NCBI GenBank assembly: GCA_017654735.1
Contig: JADPYG010000088.1
Span: 3,410,001 to 3,474,000 of the forward strand
Reading direction: 5' to 3'
Source: Vishniacozyma victoriae
Lineage: Eukaryota > Basidiomycota > Tremellomycetes > Tremellales > Bulleribasidiaceae
Length of the DNA stretch: 64,000 bases
Shown here: positions 10,642 through 21,361 of the stretch, piece after piece
Layout: each line of letters opens with the position of its first letter
How positions within the stretch are numbered: position 1 is the first letter of the stretch
Made by a program: the position numbers and the translations under genes
The notes under the pieces: generated by a model
Seen by the model: only the letters and a program-made list of their open reading frames with translations
The model's database searches: none
Told to the model about the DNA's origin: nothing

Positions 10642-11946
10642 TCAGTCCCTGGTGATCAGTACCATCCAGCTGTGTATTGTGCCTGTGCTCACCTAGGGTT
10701 GAAGGCCGCCGCAACGTCCCTCAAGTCTGTCTTTACTGCCGCGTGATAGGAAATGGCGACCCTCTTGACGCCAGGAGGAGGTGGGTGGTCGTGATAACGC
10801 GAGATGAAAGGCATAACCAATTGAGCGAGAGCGAGCTGCCAGCTGGGTTTAGCGTCTGAGATTTGTTTCCAAAAGTCGAGTCGTCCACCAACTCCAACTT
10901 GAAGGTCTATAAGCTTGATAGCCATTCTTCCGAGATGTAGATCGTCATGTTGGCTGGCGAATGCGAATCCGGCAAATGGGTCTTGCTCCAGGTTTGACTC
11001 CAGTCGGCGTTCCGCTGCTCGTCGCGCATTCGGAACCTGGAATTTATCGTGGGATCGGAGAACCAAGTAGTTGAAAGCTAGGTCGTGGTCCTTGCGCGAT
11101 GCGGCTCCAATGCGGACGTGGTATTCTTGAATGTCGGATAACATGGCTGCGAGTACTTCAGCTTTCTCGTCAACGAAGATGGGCTGGGAGTGATCAACAT
11201 TGAGATCGCTCGCCGGAAGCGAGAAGAGGTCGTCAAAGACTTCACTGATGGTCAGCTTCAGCGAGGGCTACAGGTGCCGATACAGAGGCACCGAATGAGG
11301 ACATGGCAGCAGATAAGAGAATAATGGTCACTGACCTGTGGGAAGAAAGCAGATGTCTATCGACGGAAAGCTTTTGGTTGTCGTTGGAGAGGAGGACCAC
11401 TGTTGGTGCGTCCGGCTTGAAGAGTGGGTGCCATACGGCTTCAACGACCCCGTCCCTTTCCTTTTCTCCATCTCTAGATTCGGTGGCTTTCGCAGCTCCT
11501 TCACCATGACTGCCTTTGTCATCCTTCTCCTTGGCTGATGCTTCACTCTGCTCTTTCTTCTTCTCACCATCTCCACTCTGGCTGTTCTCATCCTCAACCT
11601 CATCTTGATCGTAATCGTCCCCCTCATCGATCCCATCCTCGTCTTCCTCGTCCTCACCGTCCTCCATCGGGAAATCACCATTGCACATTGCGCAGCAGTC
11701 TGAACCATCCTCAGAACTACACTCGAGATCACTGCAATAGTAGTCCTCCTCACAGTCTTCCTCCTCCTCCTCGTAGTCCTGTTCACCATATTATGTCTCT
11801 TCATAATTGTCCATTACAGTCCCAAAGTCCTCGTATAGATTCCTGATATCCTCATCTATTTTTCGTTTCTTGGCCAGTTGATCCGAGTTTGCGGTGGAGT
11901 CACCTGCCAGAGAGTTGGAGAGACGACGAGTAGCGCTGAAATTCAT
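10642..11946 (-). CDS. BTB/POZ-like protein, array member 5 with acidic N-terminus
   Basis: Starts at ATG 11946 (MNFSATRRLSNSLAGD); a 39-nt intron at about 11785 removes an in-frame stop. Members 1-4 lack the next segment: about 110 residues of Asp/Glu-rich sequence with a cysteine cluster (DYYCSDLECSSEDGSDCCAM, then CNGDFP) and a Lys/Glu-rich stretch. The BTB start is FKPDAPTVVLLSNDNQKLSV. The central intron (GTCAGT...CTGACCATCAG) resumes at SEVFDDLFSLPAS. The C-terminal half carries RSHDKFQVPNARRAAERRL, DPFAGFAFASQHDDLHLGRM and WKQISDAKPSWQLALAQLV and ends AFNPR. The last intron gives RD and the TGA at 10642. About 390 residues. The acidic region could bind histones or basic partners; that is inference from composition only. 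Confidence 0.75.
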
Positions 11947-12491
11947 CGCGATGAGATTATGCTTGGTGTTTTGGAGGACTTTTCAGGTGTCGCTGGCAGG
12001 AACCTACTGGGCGTCAGCGTTGTCTAGACCAGTTTTCAACACACTCACTCGGTGTGTTTCTTCGATCCGCTCGACGGTATGGTCAACACATAGGGAGAGT
12101 CAGAGAGTGGCTAAGTATGTGAAATGAAGAGAGGTAAGAGTACAAGAAGGAAAGGGAGGGGCGGTCTCACAATATCCCATGTGAATGCGCACAGACTCCC
12201 ATCAAATCAACAGTACTGGTCGCAGTCCCTTCGCGCCAGTTCCGATTCAATATGACTTCCAAGCCACGTCCTTCATATCCAATGTCGTCAAACCCATGCG
12301 TATATCGATTCCAGCTAATCGTCAACAATGGTGTAAGAGTTGTTGAGCAAGTAGACAAGCCGCTTCTACCTTAGCATACCCCGGATAAACATCGGCGATG
12401 CATAATAGTCAGGCACGTAAGAAATCGAAATAATTCGGGCATCATCACCGATCATTAACAAAGGTCAAGTTATTACCATACACTACACGGA
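11947..12491. other. Divergent promoter region between BTB-like gene 5 and the carrier gene
   Basis: 545 nt between two divergent starts. The array element lies at 12186-12197. No separate gene was seen. Confidence 0.6.
12186..12197 (-). promoter_or_regulatory. Array upstream element, copy 5
   Basis: Coding strand AGTCTGTGCGCA, about 240 nt upstream of the gene 5 ATG. It differs from the consensus at the first base. Confidence 0.45.
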
Positions 12492-14012
12492 ATGTCAATC
12501 AGGCCAAAAGATCCTTCTGGGATCGCTGAACCTGACTTTGGACCTGCTAATGATGAGCCTGGAGTTAGGGACAAGGGAAAGGGCAAGGCGAGGACTGTAG
12601 AGGAGAAACCGCATTCACCTTTTATTGGATTTGCAGCTGGGTTATGTTCTGGGTGAGTAGGCCTGTTCCGGAGAGGTGCAGATTAGGGGAAGTCAGCTGA
12701 TGATTAGATGGACAAAGCTGGTCGTCGGCCATCCGTTTGATACTATCAAGGTAAGCTACCTTTTCTAGTGCAATGAGCCACTGCTGACAACGATAGACGA
12801 GATGTGCGTCTTCCTATCTGAGAGGATGTGTAATCAGCTGACAATCAGTACAATGTACACCGGTAGGCCATTATCAAGGGGCATGGCATTGTTTCACCTC
12901 TACTATCAAAACTGAGGTAAGCCTCCACCTAGACTAGCTCTATGAAGAAGGGAGCTGAACAAACAGGGTCCCAGAGCGTTATATAAAGGCGCATCAGTCC
13001 CAGCAATATCATGGGGTATCACCGACTCGATCCTAATGGGCAGGTACATCCATCTCACCAACACTGGAAGCTGAGTTGATGATCAGTCTGCACAATTACA
13101 GGGCCTTTTTGCGGTCGAACGGATTCGCAGAACGAGATCCATACTCTAAAGATGGTGGACAGAGATTATCTCTCCTGGGTCATACAGTCGCAGGAGCTTT
13201 CGCAGGATGGACAAAGTATGTTCTCTTACTGACAAGGAGATGGAGCTGATGAGCAGTGCTGCCATAGCCCATCCTACGGAAACGATCAAATGTAAATTAC
13301 AACTTCAGCTCGTTCAGACTGGGGCATTATCAAGACAGTTTGCAGGACCAATAGATGTAGTGAGGCAGACTGTCAATGGACAGGGTATAGCGGGGATGTG
13401 GAAAGGTGTAGGAGCTAGTTTCATCTACAGGAGTTGTTTCGCAGCTATGTTCGGAGGTACGTCTACCCTCCCATCAGATGAAACAGTACTGACGGAGGGT
13501 AGGATTCGAGATTTTCAATCGTATGTTCAAGAAATGGGAAGGGACGAGTTGGGAGATGTCGCCCGGTATGGGTAATTTCATGGCTGGAGGTTTAGCCTCG
13601 AATATGTACTGGTTGACTGCATTGCGTGAGTCAACAATATCAAGCACATAGCTGACAGTAGCGCTGGATAATGTCAAGAATAGAATAATGGGTAAGCTAC
13701 TGGTCTTTAGATAATGACCAAGCTAATCAAGTAGTCGACTCAATCAAGAAACCTAGATTTAGCGGCGTGGTAGATGCCTACCGTCAAACATGGCGTGAAA
13801 CGTTCAATCCTGCAAAATCATTCTCATGGAACGCTATCGCAAGAACCCGTAATTTCTACAAGGTCAGCTTATTTGGTCACGATTCGATTGAAAAGCTGAC
13901 GAAGCAGGGATTCGTACCGGTCGTACTACGTGCTTTCCCCACCAATGCAGCTGCCCTAGCCGTATGGGAGGGAGTCATGCGTTGGTCCGCCAAAAACGAC
14001 CTACAATTTTAG
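12492..14012 (+). CDS. Mitochondrial carrier family (SLC25) transporter
   Basis: At least nine exons join into one protein of about 340 residues. The three carrier repeats are visible by their signature turns: HPFDTIKTRLQ in repeat 1, HPTETIKCKLQ in repeat 2 and PLDNVKNRIM in repeat 3, each matching P-x-[DE]-x-x-[KR]. Repeat-closing segments such as ALYKGASVPAISWGITDS, GMWKGVGASFIYR and GFVPVVLRAFPTNAAALAVW are also in place. The first ~45 residues are a polar Lys-rich extension (KGKGKART). The product would sit in the mitochondrial inner membrane and exchange a small metabolite. The general look is of the amino-acid/carnitine-type branch, but the substrate cannot be read with confidence. It is convergent with the velvet gene, 259 nt apart. 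The start is the first ATG, with exon 1 ending CSG/W across a consensus intron. Confidence 0.85.
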
Positions 14013-14271
14013 ACATACTTCTCACCGCGTATATAACATAGATTCTCCACACTTCAATTGTCAACACCAACACCCAACTCATTGCATTTCTTTTTGGTTG
14101 TAGCGATATTTTCCGGCAATGCATTTACAAGATATTGGTACAACTCTACTCCTTCATCTACTTTTCGGTCGTGTATGTCTCCCTCCAAGATTTGATTATC
14201 TACTCCCCTTCCCCTTACTTACTTATGGCATCGTTCTACTTTCTGTTTCTCCTCCGCAAATGATCAGGCAA

Positions 14272-16045
14272 TTACTGCTGCGATTCCCTCTCAGTCCTCG
14301 TTGTGCCGCTTGGACCCGCTTCACTGTCAGGCGGTAAAGCTCCTGGCATAGCTACTGTAGCAGCTCCCGCCAATCCTCCCGATCCCCCGCTCAACATTCC
14401 ACTACCCCCCGTACTGGACGGAGCCGTCATGGTCCCAGTGTCAGTTGCACTATCCCAGCTCCCACTTCCTATATCGGTACTACTACTCGTATTATTCTGA
14501 GCTGCAGAGGTAGAGTATCTCCCCAAGGATGAAGGAGTTCGCTCTTGATGTTGAATAGGTTGGGGTGATGGTCGACGGGTAGTGTCCGATGATGAAGAGG
14601 GTGAGGATTCAGGGATAGTACGTTCATTTTGCCGAAGAGCAAGCGCGGCCGCAGCTTTAGCTGTTGAGGCGGAAGGTTCGCTGACTTTCCGAGTGTTTAG
14701 TTTGAACCCGAGACGATTGAAATGTTCGGCTAATTCTGTTGGTTTGGGGATACCCGGGAAGCTGGAATAAGCAAAATATCCTTTCTGGCAGTAACGAGAG
14801 ACACACTTTCTAGGAGAGTAGACAGTGAAAGGCTGACTGTACGCTGAGACCAGTGATGGGCTCGGAGTGGCGCTTTCAGAGGGCACAGCCGTAATGTCAA
14901 AACAGCGGAAACGGAGGGTGTACCTGATCATCAGCCGAGATTCAGTGGTCTCAGGTGACAGATGACTTACGTTCCCTCGTGTTTGACAGTGACATCCTAC
15001 AGATGTCAGCTTTCTGCAGGCTACTTGCTCAGCCAGCTTACGGTAAACAGGAACCACAATCCCACTCCACCTTCTGGAGCTGGAACTCTGATCCCAGAAA
15101 CGTGCGAGTTTCCATACAGATTCCTTCCAAAAGCAACAGACCTTCTCTCCTCTTTGTCTTCCTGTGTCTCATGTAAATCCCCCAAGCCCTCCGGTAGCTG
15201 AGCAGGAGCGTCTCGAACATCTCTGAGGACATTAGGTGAACTGTAACTATGCCGGGATCCATGTGCTAGTTCCGCCATAGGAGGCAATGGACCTGGATCG
15301 GCATCTTTCTTGACGAAGGAGCTTGTCCGACCCATTGTGATATCTCCATCGACTGAGCGGGATGGATTATTCGAAAGAGGAGCTGGAGGTGGACGCCGTG
15401 GTCGATCAGGTGATCCATACGGAGTGCGCGATGTGGAAGAGGATGTTGAAGCTTGTCTCTCTGTTGTCATGCTTTCTCCCGAATTACCAGACCGCAATGA
15501 GGGTCTTCTATTTCCTAGTGGTGATCCTACTGGCGTCTCGTCGGGAGAGAATAGGTCGGCGGCACAAATAAAGTTTGACGATTCCACGGTTCTAGAACGT
15601 CAACTTGAACACTTCCTTGCAACTTGATGACGTACGAAACGTCAATCTCTTCTTCTTCCCACCCTTCTTCCCAATCTGGATGACCTCTCATGGTCCCATC
15701 TGTGATCCGCCGGCATTCTTTAATCCGCAACCGGACGATAGGACAGTGGGCAAGTGGTCTCCGATCCTTTTCGGTCTTTCTTCTTCCATGAATAGGTTGC
15801 TGAGCCACTTCTAGATTGAACCTAAACATCAGTCATGGCTTTACACAACGTATGATCATGGAAACTGACCTCATGGATTTCCCAGAGAACATTCCACTTG
15901 AGATATAAGCCCTGTCGGACCATACCAATCTACTCGAGTTGAAAACCGGTGCTGACAGAGGAAGTGTCGAACTAGAAGAACTAGACATGGGCTGATCCGA
16001 CTCGACAATCGTACTCCGAAGAGGAACAGTCGAAGGGGGTAGCAT
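14272..16045 (-). CDS. velB: Velvet-domain regulator, VelB-like
   Basis: Five exons in one frame. The N-terminus is Ser-rich; the velvet domain opens with FNLEVAQQPIHGRRKTEKDR and CPIVRLRIKECRR, continues TVESSNFICAADLFSPDE, and after a long low-complexity insertion (about residues 140-275) resumes as FGRNLYGNSHVSGIRVP, GLWFLFTDVTVKHEGTYTLR, FSQ-like SAYSQPFTVYSPRKC and FPGIPKPTELAEHFNRLG. The order and the insertion before the GLWF-DV-EGTY block match the VelB branch of velvet proteins, which pair with VeA or VosA and bind DNA through an NF-kB-like fold to control development and secondary metabolism. The C-terminal ~170 residues are Ser/Gly/Thr rich. Introns fall inside the domain (FT/D, EG/TY). 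Total about 540 residues. Assignment to VelB rather than a lineage-specific paralogue is an inference from the insertion. Confidence 0.82.
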
Positions 16046-16651
16046 GGTGTCGTGTATGGCCTATCGAAATGTATTTGTGTCTGTTGTGTATTAATGTTGT
16101 TTTCAAATCTTGGTGCGATTATCGCCTAGACTGAAAGGAGGTATGATGATGAAAGGTACTTCGATAGGATTTTGACATTTTCCGGGTGCGGAGTGGATTT
16201 GGTTGAATGTTGATGCTCGTTCGTTTACTGACCAACTGATTCCCAAGGATGATGACTGTAGTAATCCTCTGTATTAGACAGATCGGTCGTCGAAGTAATA
16301 TATATTGAAGTCTCCGTGTATACCGTGATGTGGTTCTGTATCCAGCCTCCCAGCCCAGACGCCGCTGTACACAGTAGATAGGTGTAATGTATCTATAAGA
16401 GATACCGGCGGGACAATGAGCAGGCACAGTAGGCTATAGGAGAAAAAAAAGAGTACGTGCAGGGTGTATCCTAAAACAATTGTGGAGCTACATCAGCTGC
16501 CACGTGAAACGATCGTTCCTAGATTTACCCTGAATACCATTATTCATATGACGCAAGCTCGGATGCTTAGTTTGATCGACATGACTCATTCACTCGTCAG
16601 CAAAGGTCAGCATTTTGTATGATCTACATACATATATATACTGTACATATC
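16046..16651. other. Intergenic: velvet promoter and SEC3 3' flank
   Basis: 606 nt with no gene seen. A run of adenines on the plus strand lies near 16441-16450, and an AT-rich CATATATATA stretch lies near 16631, just downstream of the SEC3 stop. Confidence 0.55.
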
Positions 16652-19600
16652 CTAAGCCTTGGCTCTCTTGCAAGCAGCTTCAACATCACCAGGACCATAC
16701 TCTATCCCAAGATTACTATCAGAGTAACACCTTCCTATCAGTTCTTGTGCTCTTCCCGTCTCCTTCTTTAGCTCCAGAGTAATAGCCTTCCAGACGGTAT
16801 TGATCACTTCAGCAATGACAGCATCAGGGACAGTAGACCCATCGTCGTCATGCGAGAATTGCTTATCGACTCGTTTAGCCATCGCTTCCACGGCTTTACG
16901 CATATCTTTCGCAGTATAGTCTTTCAGCAGTTTCTTCAAGGCTGATTTCGACGAGGTGGGATGAAGAGAGACTTCAGAAGGAGGAGTATTTTGCAAGACC
17001 TTGTCGACGCCTTCGAAGAAGTCCTGGATATGTCAGCTTCATTCTCACCACGAGTAGGAGCGACACGTACGATGAGACGACCGAAAGAACGACGTAGCAT
17101 AAGCCTGATATACTGGCTCATATTCTCATCGTAGATCCCCTGAGCCCTATCCAAGAAGACTGCCAAAGCAGGTCGATTGATAGCAGAAAGGTCATCGACG
17201 AAATGACGCATGTTTTCTGCCTGATCAGCTCATGCAGTGATATAAGAGATGAGATTTACCAATCATGATAACATGGTAATTGAGCTGTCCTTTGTCTTCT
17301 GCTGCCTGTCCATCTCCTCGGTCGGTCTTGGCAATCTGGCTCAGAGTACCGAAAATGGCGTTCGCCACTTTATCGTATATCTCATTGACCTTGTCGCGGA
17401 TGGGTAGCCCCTCAGCCCCTTCAAGCTGAGCTTCCATCTTCTCAACGAATGTCCAAAGGTCAGCTGTATACGACTCAGTGTTTGACAAGCTCACTGGGAA
17501 ATGTCGGACGAAGAATGCAACGCCTTTGCGCCTCTTGCTGGCTTTAGCACCATCGATGATTCGCATCTGCTCTCCCTATCCGTCAGCTTGTGTCTCATTG
17601 GGGGAAGAGGGCAGCTTACAACAAAAGCATCAAGCATAGCCCTCTGCCTACCCAGCTGTTTCTCAAACAACTGCGAAAAGAACATTGAAGTCTGTTCCCT
17701 CTCTGCCTCTAGTGCGACTTTCTCAGTGACAGCGATAATACCAATGATCGTCCTACTCATAAGCTCATTCACCATAGTAACATGCAAGAGACTCACACTG
17801 GATCTCGACCAACGGCAGCTTCTACCCAGTTCTTGGTTTCATTATCTACGAAACCGAATACCAAATCCATAGTCGACCTTACTAATTGCATAAGCCCAGG
17901 AGAGATGGCTTTACTAGCGTGCCGAGCGGCTTGTCTGCGGAAGTAGGAATCTAGTTCCATGTGATCTGCGAATGTCGATTCGGTATCGGTCAAATGGAGG
18001 AAGGCGTTTATAAAGTCTTCTTCGATTACCATTTGATTGATCATCTCGGAAATCGCTTTTTGGTATAGCTTCCTCGTCAGCTGAAAATCGAGCAAAAATC
18101 GAGCTGAACATACCTCTGCGACACGCAGTGAATTCTCGTTCGATCTCTCCTTTTTCCCCGTTGTATCATTGCTTTTCAATCCAATGGCCGCTTTCGATTT
18201 CTGCAGAGCCGATGGTTTAGGTACATCCGCTTTAGCGGCTGATGCAAAGGCTTTCCTGTCAGCTTTCACCGCACTTGAAGAGAAAACCGACTCACAAGCT
18301 TCATTGTTATCCCCACCGGTATTCAGCGATCCGATGAATCCCATCAAAAGTTCCTTCATCTCGGCCTGGTGGAGCTGACTTATAGCAGCCATGTAATTCT
18401 GCCTAATCAGCTTCGTCACCATTCGATGGAACAAGGCAGCTTACCGAGCACAAGCGCTGATACCTATCCTCGTCCATTTCTTTCATATAAAGCACAAGGC
18501 CCTCGTACATCATCAAATACTCTCCCATGGAAGTATGCGCTTGTAGCCCATCATTCTTCCTGCGGCCTTTTCGGAATCCTGCCAAGGTGCTCTCGGACTT
18601 CTCATCAGCAATCATCTTGTGAGTATTTAAAGACGTACCTGATGTTTGAAAGCGACATCAAGATAATCCTGTAATCTCTTACAAAACTGCTGACTATTTT
18701 CCTGATATTCCCTCATTCGAGCAATCGTAGCAGCAACCTCGGCATTCGCTTGGTCCATACCAGCTTGCAAGGCTTTGTAGAGTGATGCAGCTGCTCGCTC
18801 GAGGTTCTGAACCCCTCGAGCACTTGCCGGAGATTCTTGAGCTAGGACTCGGAGTTCGTCCGGGGCGACTTCGGCGATTTCCTCACTTGTCAGCTTGTTT
18901 CAATCTGCTAGAACCCGCAGCTTACCAGGAGTTGTCGAAGTTCCGTCAACAATGCCTGCTGGTTTGAGGTCTGGACTTGCAGACCTCGATTCTGCGATTC
19001 GATGTACGAGATATCGTCCGAAACGGCCTATTTGTCAGCTCGTCCATACGATGGCAATGGCAGCTTACATTCAGCTGCATCTTGTAGCTCGTAATTTGAA
19101 GATCGATATCATCAAGCTCAAGTAGGGCTTCGTCAATATGACCCAAGACTTGCGATATCCGATCATCTGACTCGAGGAACGCATGGATATTCGCCTGAAT
19201 AGTCAGCTTACCGCTATTGATTGTAAAGCTAGGCAGCTCACGGAATCAAGAGCCGACAGCTCATCCAGTAATCTGCTCTCTATAGCATCCGCAGACCCCT
19301 TCTTCCTCCCATTATCAATACCCCCGTTCGTGACTGTCCAATCGAAACTCTCCAACATATCCTCAACGCTATTCATAATAGCATCCGGCCCTTCCTGATC
19401 ATCTTCGACCGTCATGCCCGCTGCACCTGGCAACGCCCCAGTCTTGGATGTGAGAAGCACTTCTCTCGAGAAGGCCGTGTTGAGTGGTGGGGGATGGAAT
19501 GAAGCTCTTCGTTGTGTGGTCTTTCGGGTTACGCCATTTCCATTTGGATCCATGGGAGAACCGAGGCGGGGATCGGTAGATGTAGCGGGTGATGGGAGGG

Positions 19601-20960
19601 TGGTCATGATCTTCGGGGCCGCTGAAGGTGTGGATGGGACCATATTTGAAGGCCTTGGATCCCTGGCGCTATCGTCTTCATCGAAGACTTCGCCATATCT
19701 CCCCTTCGGAGCTGGGATCGTAATATCCGGAACAGAGCGCGATGATGATGATCCTTGTCTATCGTTGGACCCTCCCCTCTGCATCGCACTTGCTTGGGGT
19801 ACTTGATCGGTGGACTGTTTCCGACCACTGTGGGAAGTTTCGATAGAAGGCCTCCTCTGCCCATTCCCATTGCCGAGATGTTCCCCTACGCTCAATCGAT
19901 CAGGCTGTGATCTGGAACTCGGCATCCCCATCCCTAAACCCGCTACATTCGGGGGAGTTCCATTTCCATAAGGCGATGGCGTCCGACCATCCGACGGTCT
20001 GCGAGTATGATCCTCAGAGGGTCTCCTTGTTGCCATTGCGTCACCCGAGGGCCTTCGAGCATTGTTGGGCATCGGTAGTGGTGCGGAAGGATCGGCTAGT
20101 GGGGATCTACCATATCTATCCCCATCGATGGACGGTCTACCGAGAGAAGGTTGAGCTTGGTGGTTTTGACTTTGAGTTTGACTTCTTTCCGAGGCGTAGT
20201 GTGATCCAGCGGCGCTTACCATCGAAGATGAAGAGCCGGACCGATGGTCTTTCAACTTTGGGGGAGGGGCTAATTCCATAGGTCGTCCAGGAGGTGAAAA
20301 CATAGGTCCTGCATTCCGGCTGACTGACCCGGCCGAATTGGATGCGATAAGTGGTGCACTGGTAGGTCCTGCTCATCAGCTGCATCTTACCAGCAGGGAA
20401 GAAAGCTGACCTGATCCAGTAGCACTAGGAGGTGGCTGAGGTGTAAAGTTGATGAGTTCCGGAATATCATTCTTGGTATAAGTCTTGTAGACTTTAGCGA
20501 CCGAATTTAAGAAATATAATTGATCCCTATTACTATCCGTCACCCAATGGTATCTCCTGATAGTCATTGTCAAAGCGAAGTCGACAGGCTGCCCATCAGC
20601 TCTTTGTCAGTCCTCGTACTGTGGACTTACGCCGATGACTTCCAATGCCCGTACATCGTCAAGATGCCATGTCTTTCCTTTCGAGAAACTGAGATTGTTA
20701 TTCCGTTTCGCTTTATGCATCACCACCTTCCCGAACTTGGTGACTATCATCAGCTTCATCACGAACGGAGTTCATAGGAGCTTACCAGCCAGCATGAGGT
20801 AACGTGTCTTCTGTCCCCCTTCACCTTCATCCTCGTACACTTTCAAATACGAGATCAAAGTCTCATCCGCAGTTCCCTGTTCATCCACCTTAGAGAACAA
20901 GGATTGTACAATATGATGTTTCGTATCATCCACAGCGGTTGGGCGCTGTTGTGATGCCAT
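16652..20960 (-). CDS. SEC3: Exocyst complex subunit Sec3
   Basis: A long, intron-rich gene of about 1,300 codons. The N-terminus (ATG 20960, MASQQRPTAVDDTKHHIV) leads into the Sec3 PIP2-binding PH domain: LISYLKVYEDEG, KFGKVVMHKAKRNNNLSF, KGKTWHLDDVRALEVIG and FALTMTIRRYHWVTDSNRD. A Ser/Pro-rich linker of about 350 residues follows (19.4-20.3 kb). Then comes the coiled-coil core typical of Sec3: ANIHAFLESDDRISQVLGHI, ALLELDDIDLQITSYKMQL and NRGLQVQTSNQQALLTEL. The rest (16.65-18.9 kb) is the helical C-terminal exocyst domain, ending CKRAKA. Sec3 tethers secretory vesicles to the plasma membrane at growth sites through PIP2 and Rho GTPases. Fungal Sec3 proteins are of similar length. Individual exon edges in the C-terminal half were not all checked, but the frames there are continuous in composition and order. 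Confidence 0.9.
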
Positions 20961-21361
20961 CGTACAGAGCTGAAGAGTGAAGTGTAGTGAACAGGTGGGG
21001 GATGGTGATGTTACTACTTAGGCCGGAATGATGACGCGGAGATCACAACACTCCCCGCGACGCGATACTATGATAGTTACTGTTGATGCATCTATACATG
21101 GATTCCTCTAAATCGACATGTACTAGTAAATAGTACAATCCACCTGGGAATTATAGCAGAAGTATAACGAGAAATGAGAGACGACATGATACGTAAAGCA
21201 AGCCATGCGGGAATGTATACAAAGGTGTGATAATGCAATTGGACATGGCGTGCAACCGGAAATCTAGAGACCGAGAAGGGCGACCTGCGCCATCTGACTG
21301 GTAAGCTTGACCCCTTTCAATTTCAGCATGCAAGACTCACTTATTTATGATGCTATACCGA
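20961..21361. other. Intergenic: SEC3 promoter and PHD-gene 3' flank
   Basis: 401 nt between two genes on the same strand. No gene or structured element was recognised. Confidence 0.6.

Noticed and set aside
7501..12197. Array upstream element as a 5' splice donor of a leader intron (AG/GTCYGTGC)
   Set aside because: GTCYGT is a poor donor compared with the GTRAGT used throughout the window; a regulatory site fits better, though leader introns remain possible.
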